Origin: UBA6115 sp040776985
Lineage (GTDB): Bacteria > Bacillota > Clostridia > Christensenellales > Aristaeellaceae
Length of the DNA: 64,000 nt
Reading direction: 5' to 3'
NCBI GenBank assembly: GCA_040776985.1
Contig: JAXGZL010000002.1
Span: 744,001-808,000 of the forward strand
In this document: in pieces, positions 58,368-64,000 of the stretch
Position numbering within the stretch: position 1 is the first letter of the stretch
Layout of the letters: each line of letters begins with the position of its first letter
Program-made: the position numbers and the translations under genes
The notes under the pieces: model-generated
The model's database searches: none
The model's input: the letters and a program-made list of their open reading frames with translations, nothing else
Told to the model about the DNA's origin: nothing

Positions 58368-59662
58368 GCCGGCTGCCGGAGGGCTTTATAGCGCAAATAC
58401 GGCCGCTGCTTGGTGAAGACATCCATGATTTTCTTGAAAGCTATCGCTTGATGCCCCATCGTGGCATCCGCTTTTCCAAAAGGCGGGTGCCGCCTTTGGT
58501 TCCAGGCCTGCTGAACCCCATCCCCTGGGCTGAGGACGCCTGGTATCTGAGCGCTGACGCCACCGCCGGCAGCCATCCCCTCCATGACGCCGGCGCCTAT
58601 TATATTCAGGAACCCAGCGCCATGGCCACGGTGGCTGTCTTAAGGCCCAAGCCTTGCGACCTGGTGCTTGACCTGTGCGCGGCCCCCGGGGGCAAAGCCA
58701 GCCAGATCGGGGATATGATAAAAGGTGAAGGCGCCCTTATAGCCAATGAGATACATCCTGCCCGGGCCCGCGTTCTGGCCCGCAACCTGGAGCGGATGGG
58801 CATTGTCAATGCCGCTGTCACCAACGAGAGCCCCCAACGCCTGGCAGACCATCTGCCCCAGGTGTTCGATAAGATCCTGGTGGATGCCCCCTGCTCCGGG
58901 GAGGGCATGTTCAGGCGTGAGCCGGAGAGCCGACTGGAATGGCGTCCGGAAAGCCCGGCGGGCTGCGCGATGAGGCAGGCTGAGATCTTGCGCAGCGCTG
59001 CCATCATGCTTCGTCCAGGCGGCAGAATGACATACAGCACCTGCACCTTCAACCGCACAGAAAACGAAGGGGTGATCCAGCAATTTTTGGCTGATCACCC
59101 GGATTTTCGCCTGGTTCCCTTTGCCCTGCCCGGCCTGCCAGCCGCTTCTTCAGGAATGCTGCGCATCTGGCCGCACCAGGTGCGGGGAGAGGGGCATTTT
59201 ATCGCCCTGCTTGAAAGAGAGGGCAAATCCAATTCCTTTCCTTCCTCTATCGAGGTTGAACTGTCAAAGGAATTGGAGGAGGCCAACGCGCTGATCCAAA
59301 GTTGGGCAGAACTCCCCTTTGCCGCCAATCTATTGCAAGGACATTGGGCAATTTACCGCCCAGAAGCCCTGCCGGACCTGTCCGGCCTGCGTGTCATCAG
59401 CCGGAGCGTCCCTATGGCAGAGCGCCAGGGGAAGCACTGGAAGCCTGCCCATGCCCTGGCGCTCATCAGCCAGCCCCGTCAGATGCTGCCGGTTGATGAG
59501 GCCGGTGCCCTGCGCTTCCAGCAGGGACATCCTCTCCCAGCCCCGGATTCCCTGTCCGGCTGGGCTGCGCCTGCTCTCAGCGGCTGGCCTCTGGGCTGGG
59601 GCAAGGCATCCCAGGGCATCTTGAAGAACCATTACCCAAAGGGCCTGCGCCGGCCTCTATAA
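58364..59662 (+). CDS. RsmF/NOL1-NOP2-Sun family rRNA m5C methyltransferase
   Basis: SAM-dependent cytosine-C5 methyltransferase for 16S rRNA, of the RsmF/YebU type. SAM-binding LDLCAAPGGKASQIG, motif IV VDAPCSGEGMFRR and motif VI MTYSTCTFNRTENEG with the catalytic Cys are present. A C-terminal PUA-like part (residues about 300-432) binds RNA. At 432 residues it is of family size. The exact rRNA position modified is not fixed by the sequence. Confidence 0.92.
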   Translation: MSRLPEGFIAQIRPLLGEDIHDFLESYRLMPHRGIRFSKRRVPPLVPGLLNPIPWAEDAWYLSADATAGSHPLHDAGAYYIQEPSAMATVAVLRPKPCDLVLDLCAAPGGKASQIGDMIKGEGALIANEIHPARARVLARNLERMGIVNAAVTNESPQRLADHLPQVFDKILVDAPCSGEGMFRREPESRLEWRPESPAGCAMRQAEILRSAAIMLRPGGRMTYSTCTFNRTENEGVIQQFLADHPDFRLVPFALPGLPAASSGMLRIWPHQVRGEGHFIALLEREGKSNSFPSSIEVELSKELEEANALIQSWAELPFAANLLQGHWAIYRPEALPDLSGLRVISRSVPMAERQGKHWKPAHALALISQPRQMLPVDEAGALRFQQGHPLPAPDSLSGWAAPALSGWPLGWGKASQGILKNHYPKGLRRPL

Positions 59663-59672
59663 TCCATTATGC

Positions 59673-60143
59673 TCATTCCTCAAACAGCTGGCACTTGATT
59701 TCGCCTGCTTCATCAATCAGCACCACTGCATACTCACCCGACCTGAGGGCGCCGGGGTTCAACAGATAGATGCCCTGCTCAAAGCTCAGCATCTGCTGAT
59801 GAGTGTGCCCGAAAATTGCCAGCCGGGCTCCCACCGCACGGGCACGCTCCTCCAATTGATAAAGGCCCCGTTTCACCCCCAGGCGGTGGCCATGGCAAAG
59901 ATAGATCAGGCTGCCGTTGACGGGGAAGGTCAGTTCATCCCGGATATCCGGGGGCGCGCCCAGGTCACAGTTGCCGCGCACCGCCTTCACCTGATAGCCC
60001 TCATAGCGCAGGTCCAGGGCGTCATATACCCCGTCCCCGGCAAACAATACCATGTCCGGCCTGCCCGTTTTTTCCACCTGGCGCATCATCCAGGACACAT
60101 TCCGCGCCCTGCCGTGGGAATCGCTGAACACCAGCAGCTTCAT
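59673..60143 (-). CDS. YfcE-type metallophosphoesterase
   Basis: Small calcineurin-like phosphoesterase. Metal-binding motifs are FSDSHGR, FAGDGVYD, RGNCD, CHGH and GHTH. The product is 156 residues. YfcE-type enzymes hydrolyse phosphodiesters or phosphomonoesters, but the natural substrate is unknown. Its start overlaps the Rph-RdgB stop by four bases, and it converges with rsmF ten bases apart. Confidence 0.93.
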   Translation of the reverse strand: MKLLVFSDSHGRARNVSWMMRQVEKTGRPDMVLFAGDGVYDALDLRYEGYQVKAVRGNCDLGAPPDIRDELTFPVNGSLIYLCHGHRLGVKRGLYQLEERARAVGARLAIFGHTHQQMLSFEQGIYLLNPGALRSGEYAVVLIDEAGEIKCQLFEE

Positions 60144-61444
60144 CCCAGCGCTTCCTTCAGTTTCATAAGCGCTCTGGCCCGGTGGCTTACCTGATTTTTC
60201 TCCTCTTCCCCCATTTCGGCAAAGGTTCTGCCGCTTTCATACAAAAATAAGGGATCATAGCCAAAGCCGCCGCTGCCCCTGGGGCTGTCAATGATCAGTC
60301 CCGGGCATACGCCTTCAAACAGCCTGGTCGCCTCAAAAGGGGAGGCCAGGGCCAGGACGCTGACAAATTGCGCCTTCCTGTCCTTGACCCCTGCCATCTT
60401 TTCCAGCAGCAGAGCATTGTTGGCCGCGTCATCCCCGTGGACGCCTGCGTAACGCGCGGAATGAACGCCTGGCGCCCCATTCAGGGCCTTCACTTCCAGC
60501 CCGCTGTCATCCGCCAGGGTCAGAAAGCCGGTGGTATCCCGCACCGCCTCCGCCTTCAGCTGGGCGTTTTGGGCGAAGGTCTCCCCCGTTTCCTCCACCT
60601 CTGCTGAAAAGCCCGCTTCCTTCATGCTAATGATGCGGAACCGGGAGCCCAGGATCTGACTCAGCTCCCGGATTTTGTGCTGGTTGCCGCTGGCCAATAC
60701 CAGGGTCTGGGGCTGCATCACCACATAGACCCGGTCTCCCAGCGCCTGCTTCTGGACATCCATCAGTTGCTGGATGCCCTCTTTGGCCAACCCCAACATG
60801 TCCATCAAGGCGCTTTGCGGGAAGGCCTTGCCTTCCCCGGTGCCCTGAACTTCAATCAGGCCACCCGCCTCATTCATCACAAAGTTCATGTCCGCTTCTG
60901 CGCTGCTGTCCTCCAGATAGCACAGGTCAAGCAAGGATTGCCCGGCCACCACCCCGCAGCTGACCGCCGCCACCTGATGATGGATGGGGGATTCCTTCAG
61001 CATCCCCTTTCTGATCATCCAGTCCACCGCCAGTGAGAGCGCCACGAAGCCGCCGGTGATGGCCGCGGTGCGGGTGCCCCCATCCGCCTCCAGTACGTCG
61101 CAGTCAATGGTGAGGGTGTTCTCCCCCAGCCTTTTCAGGTCCACTGCCTGGCGCAGGCTGCGCCCGATCAGCCGGCTGATCTCCACCCCCCGGCTGTCCT
61201 TGCGCAGGCCGTCCCGCTGCTTGCGCCGGCTGGTGGATGCGGGCAGCATGGCATATTCCGCCGTCAGCCAGCCCTGCCCTTTTCCCCTCAGAAAGGAGGG
61301 CACGCCCGCCTCCACCGAGGCGGTGACAATCACCCTTGTGTTCCCGGCCTCAATCAGGCAGCTGCCCGCCGCCGTTTTCACAAAATCAGGAATAATATTG
61401 ATATTTCGCAGGGCATCAGAAGCCCGCCCGTCCACTCTGGTCAT
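60140..61444 (-). CDS. RNase PH / RdgB (HAM1) fusion protein
   Basis: Two enzymes are fused in 434 residues. Residues 1-240 are RNase PH, which trims tRNA 3' ends by phosphorolysis (TAEYAMLPASTSRRKQRDG, EISRLIGRSLR, DADMNFVM-like metal site). Residues 246-434 are an RdgB/HAM1 pyrophosphatase that removes ITP, XTP and dITP (LASGNQHKIREL, LADDSGLEVKAL, GGFGYDPLFLYES, NQVSHRARA). The genes are separate neighbours in many Bacillota. All motifs of both halves look intact, so both activities are likely. Confidence 0.95.
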   Translation of the reverse strand: MTRVDGRASDALRNINIIPDFVKTAAGSCLIEAGNTRVIVTASVEAGVPSFLRGKGQGWLTAEYAMLPASTSRRKQRDGLRKDSRGVEISRLIGRSLRQAVDLKRLGENTLTIDCDVLEADGGTRTAAITGGFVALSLAVDWMIRKGMLKESPIHHQVAAVSCGVVAGQSLLDLCYLEDSSAEADMNFVMNEAGGLIEVQGTGEGKAFPQSALMDMLGLAKEGIQQLMDVQKQALGDRVYVVMQPQTLVLASGNQHKIRELSQILGSRFRIISMKEAGFSAEVEETGETFAQNAQLKAEAVRDTTGFLTLADDSGLEVKALNGAPGVHSARYAGVHGDDAANNALLLEKMAGVKDRKAQFVSVLALASPFEATRLFEGVCPGLIIDSPRGSGGFGYDPLFLYESGRTFAEMGEEEKNQVSHRARALMKLKEALG

Positions 61445-61458
61445 CTTTTCCTCCTATC

Positions 61459-61485
61459 AAAAAACGCCCAGGGCCTGCCTGAGCG
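61459..61485 (-). terminator. Intrinsic terminator of yajC
   Basis: Minus-strand stem CGCTCAGG (61485-61478) and CCTGGGCG (61472-61465), one G-U pair, followed by six T residues. It lies between yajC and the Rph-RdgB gene. Confidence 0.75.
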
Positions 61486-61506
61486 CTTGATGTGCATCCA
61501 GTGCCA

Positions 61507-61899
61507 TCAGTTGAGGATTTCGCCCTCGTTCTCGATGGAAACCTCTTCCACGCCGCGGATGGCCCAGCGGGCAAACACCATTTCCACATTGTCCTTGCCC
61601 ACAGTCAGGGTGACGGTGTCATCCCTGAGGGCGCGGATGGTGCCATAGATGCCGCCGATGGTGGTGATGCGGTCGCCCACCTTCAGGTTGGCCAGCATGT
61701 CCTTGACCTTTTTGTCCTTTTTGCGCTGGGGACGGATCAGCAGGAAGTAGAAAACCACCACGATCAGGATCATGGGGAGGAACATCTGCAGCATCTGGGC
61801 AGCGCCGCCGGGCTGCTCGGCAGTGGTGGTGGCGGCTTCCGCTGCGGCGGGAGCGGCTTCAGCCAGGGCGGTGGGCAGGGAGAACAACCAATCAAACAT
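61507..61899 (-). CDS. yajC: Preprotein translocase subunit YajC
   Basis: YajC joins SecDF in the Sec translocase. The start at 61899 (MFDWLFSLPTALAEAAPAAA) gives 130 residues. An Ala-rich N-terminal part precedes the membrane span ending IVVVFYFLLIRPQRKKDKK, then the family domain KVGDRITTIGGIYGTI. AAAGGATG lies before the start. Confidence 0.93.
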   Translation of the reverse strand: MFDWLFSLPTALAEAAPAAAEAATTTAEQPGGAAQMLQMFLPMILIVVVFYFLLIRPQRKKDKKVKDMLANLKVGDRITTIGGIYGTIRALRDDTVTLTVGKDNVEMVFARWAIRGVEEVSIENEGEILN

Positions 61900-62036
61900 C
61901 TCAGTACATCCTTTCAGTAGCGGGAAAATTTTCTGCATTGTACCAAGAATAGCGGTCAGGCGCAAGGGGCAGCCCATAACTTGTCTTGTCTGGAAATAAA
62001 CACTATACTGGACGCCATCACGCTTGTGGAGGGCAT

Positions 62037-63212
62037 ATGGCGACACTGCTTATCCTGAATTACCTCTGTTTTATCGGCCTGGGCATGACAAATCCGCTGC
62101 TGGGGGCAGCCTGGCCCGTCATGCGGCTAAGCCTTGGCCAGGTGGAGGAGGCCCTGGGCCCTGCCAACATGGTGATGGTCCTGGGAACGGTCATCGCAAG
62201 CCTGCTCAGCAGCCGGCTGATCCGCAGGTTTGGCACCAGCCGCGTGGTGACAAGCGCTTTTGTCATTTCCGTCATCAGCGTCCTTGGCATTTCCTTCACC
62301 GGCAGCTACTGGCTGCTGTGCCTGCTGATGGTTCCCCTGGGGCTGGCCAGCGGCATGGTGGACTCCACCATCAATGGCTTCATCGCCCGGCATTACCGCG
62401 CCATCCACATGAACTGGCTGCACTGCATGTGGGGCCTGGGCGCCACCATCGGCCCTGTCATCATGAGCGCGCACTTGGCCGGGGCCTCCGGCTGGGCTGG
62501 CGGCTTCAGGACGGTGGCCTACATCCAGATCGGCCTGATCCTTCTCCTGATGTTCACCCAGCCCATGTGGAAACAGGCCAGCCTAGCCGGTGCCGCCGAG
62601 GACGAGGCGCACCAGTCCACCAACCTGCTGGCCGCCTTAAAACTGCCAGGCATGGCGCCTGCCATGCTGGCGATGTTTTGCATCGTTGGCTATGAAAGCT
62701 TGGTAGGCGTCTGGGCAAGCAGCTACCTGGCTGACCACAAGGACTTTGCCCCGTTCATTGCCTCCCTGTTTTCCTCTTTGTTTTTCCTTGGCATCACCGT
62801 TGGCCGCTTTATCACCGGCATCATCGCCCTGGGGGTGGACAGCAAGAAGCTGATCAAGTATGGCTCACTGGGCGCAGTGGTTTCCGCCATTTTGCTGGTG
62901 CTTCCCTTGCCCCGGATTTTCTCATTGATTGCGCTATTGCTGCTGGGGCTGACCTGCGCCCCCCTTTTCCCCGCCATGTCCCATCTGACGCCGGAGTGGT
63001 TTGGCAGGCAAAACACCCAGGCTGCCCTCGGGCTGTTGATGTCCCTGGGCTTCCTGGGCGGCGCTTTGATGCCCACTGTCACCAGCGTGGCCGTGCGCCT
63101 GTTCTCCCTGGGCTCTGTGCCCTGGCTGGTGCTGATCCTTGCCTTTCCCGGCTATTGGTTCAGCCAGCGGATTGACCCGGCGATTCAGAAGGCGTCTCCC
63201 CAAGGTTCGTAA
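62037..63212 (+). CDS. MFS transporter
   Basis: Twelve-span major facilitator superfamily protein of 391 residues. The start at 62037 (MATLLILNYLCFIGLGMTNP) follows GGAGGG. Loop elements SSRLIRRFGTSRV and TVGRFITGIIALGVDSKKL match the MFS A-motif region. It resembles the FucP/YfkF-like group of sugar or drug carriers, but the substrate is unknown. Its last 53 bases overlap the convergent ABC gene. Confidence 0.88.
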   Translation: MATLLILNYLCFIGLGMTNPLLGAAWPVMRLSLGQVEEALGPANMVMVLGTVIASLLSSRLIRRFGTSRVVTSAFVISVISVLGISFTGSYWLLCLLMVPLGLASGMVDSTINGFIARHYRAIHMNWLHCMWGLGATIGPVIMSAHLAGASGWAGGFRTVAYIQIGLILLLMFTQPMWKQASLAGAAEDEAHQSTNLLAALKLPGMAPAMLAMFCIVGYESLVGVWASSYLADHKDFAPFIASLFSSLFFLGITVGRFITGIIALGVDSKKLIKYGSLGAVVSAILLVLPLPRIFSLIALLLLGLTCAPLFPAMSHLTPEWFGRQNTQAALGLLMSLGFLGGALMPTVTSVAVRLFSLGSVPWLVLILAFPGYWFSQRIDPAIQKASPQGS

Positions 63213-63927
63213 AGGCGCGCACCTGGGGCATGTCAAAGATCTCCTCCGGCCTGCCTTCCGCCTGAACCAGACCCTGTTCCATCAGGATCACCCGGTCTGC
63301 CACCTCCCTGGCAAAGGCCATCTCATGGGTGACCACCAGCATGGTGCGGTTTTCCTCCGCCAGGCCCTTGATCACCCGAAGCACCTCCTGGGTTAAAAGC
63401 GGGTCCAGGGCGCTGGTGGGTTCATCAAAACACAACATCTGGGGGTCCATGGCCAGGGCCCTGGCGATAGCCACCCGTTGCTGCTGGCCACCTGAAAGCA
63501 TATAGGGATATTCCGCTGCCTTGTCTGACAGCCCCACCTTTTGAAGCACTTCCCGGGCCCGTTTTTCTGCCTCCTGTTTGCTGCGCTTCAGCACCCGCTC
63601 CTGGGCCTCGGTCACGTTCTTAAGCACTGTGAAATGCGGGAACAGGTTGAAACTCTGAAACACAAAACCCATTTTCAGAATAATCCGGCGCAGCTGTTCC
63701 CGCTGGGCATAGCCACCCTTTTCAGTATCCACCAGCACATCCCCGCCGATCACAATGCGGCCCCTGTCCACCCGTTCCAGGTCAATCAGGCAGCGCAGCA
63801 GCGTGCTTTTCCCGGAACCCGAGGGGCCGATGACCGCCACCACCTCCCCCTTGCTGACCTGAAGGGAGACGCCCCGCAGCACCTGGTTGTCCGCGTATTG
63901 CTTGTACAGATTCTCTGCTTTCAGCAT
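63160..63927 (-). CDS. Polar amino acid ABC transporter ATPase
   Basis: ATP-binding subunit of the GlnQ/HisP group for amino acid uptake. Walker A GPSGSGKSTLLRCL, signature LSGGQQQRVAIARALA and Walker B MLCFDEPTSALDP are present. It is 255 residues. The C-terminus overlaps the convergent MFS gene, so the last 17 residues are specific to this locus. A permease gene lies directly upstream on the same strand. Confidence 0.94.
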   Translation of the reverse strand: MLKAENLYKQYADNQVLRGVSLQVSKGEVVAVIGPSGSGKSTLLRCLIDLERVDRGRIVIGGDVLVDTEKGGYAQREQLRRIILKMGFVFQSFNLFPHFTVLKNVTEAQERVLKRSKQEAEKRAREVLQKVGLSDKAAEYPYMLSGGQQQRVAIARALAMDPQMLCFDEPTSALDPLLTQEVLRVIKGLAEENRTMLVVTHEMAFAREVADRVILMEQGLVQAEGRPEEIFDMPQVRAFTNLGETPSESPGQSAG

Positions 63928-63930
63928 TCC

Positions 63931-64000
63931 TTACCCCTGATAAAACTCAAAATACTGGTTGGCCCGGTTGAACAGGAAAGAGACCACGGCATTGATCAAC
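63931..64000 (-). CDS. Amino acid ABC permease, C-terminal end only
   Basis: The minus-strand frame entering from the right edge reads INAVVSFLFNRANQYFEFYQG and stops at 63931, four bases before the ATPase start. Position and length fit the C-terminus of a HisM/GlnP-type permease partnered with the ATPase; the rest is outside the window. Confidence 0.7.
   Translation of the reverse strand, partial: LINAVVSFLFNRANQYFEFYQG

Noticed and set aside
1..64000. CRISPR arrays, rRNA or tRNA genes, prophage genes
   Set aside because: No regularly spaced repeats, no CCA-ended cloverleaf candidates and no phage structural genes were noticed by reading; a tRNA scan was not run.

Overview
The window looks like a chromosomal segment of a GC-rich, anaerobic Bacillota, most likely class Clostridia. 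The reasons are gene order and content: dnaG next to dgt; ylxM-ffh-rpsP-khpA-rimM-trmD; Asp23/AmaP/DUF2273 ahead of nusB; hisS-aspS behind a T-box leader; rplU-prp-rpmA with the cleavable L27 N-terminus of Bacillota; cdaA-cdaR; and an operon for a V-type ATPase. No rRNA, tRNA or CRISPR array was seen. Long open frames on the strand opposite real genes are common here because of the base composition, and they are not annotated.

Layout. 1-15,260 (minus strand): housekeeping genes, from Asp23/AmaP through nusB, a TsaD-like paralogue, folD, xseAB, ispA, a cysteine desulfurase/thiI pair, the SRP/S16/RimM/TrmD block, dgt and dnaG. 15,300-18,650: T-box-hisS-aspS. 18,660-21,480: a methionine ABC transporter (metNIQ) with its own promoter, a short Met-rich leader reading frame and an intrinsic terminator before metN. 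21,490-23,740: an ABC-F protein and secG. 23,840-29,970: a disturbed catabolic locus, with an acylating aldehyde dehydrogenase, a CoA-transferase gene split at its eighth codon by an IS5-family element, a truncated zinc-type alcohol dehydrogenase and an IS256-family element. 30,000-38,440: a clearly AT-richer, probably acquired cluster (C45-type hydrolase, TRAP transporter, HMGL/LeuA-like enzyme, D-2-hydroxyacid dehydrogenase, GntR regulator, AEC permease). 38,440-45,480: a zinc-ribbon membrane protein, lepA, murC, a DNA glycosylase and an AI-2E family permease. 45,480-54,110: a nine-gene V-type ATPase operon whose K subunit keeps the Na+-binding residues known from Enterococcus hirae. 54,300-64,000: rplU-prp-rpmA, cdaA-cdaR-(unknown)-rsmF, yajC with an Rph-RdgB fusion and a phosphoesterase, an MFS transporter, and the end of a polar amino acid ABC transporter.

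The most unusual signal is the metNIQ leader. A consensus promoter is followed by a ribosome binding site, a 25-codon frame with seven ATG codons (all within codons 5-15), and a GC-rich hairpin with a T-run just before metN. This is the layout of ribosome-mediated attenuation sensing methionyl-tRNA. The regulation usually known for methionine genes in Bacillota is a SAM riboswitch or a Met T-box, and neither was seen here. A second regulatory point is that the hisS-aspS T-box appears to read tRNA-Asp (GAC specifier, UGGC bulge) rather than tRNA-His.
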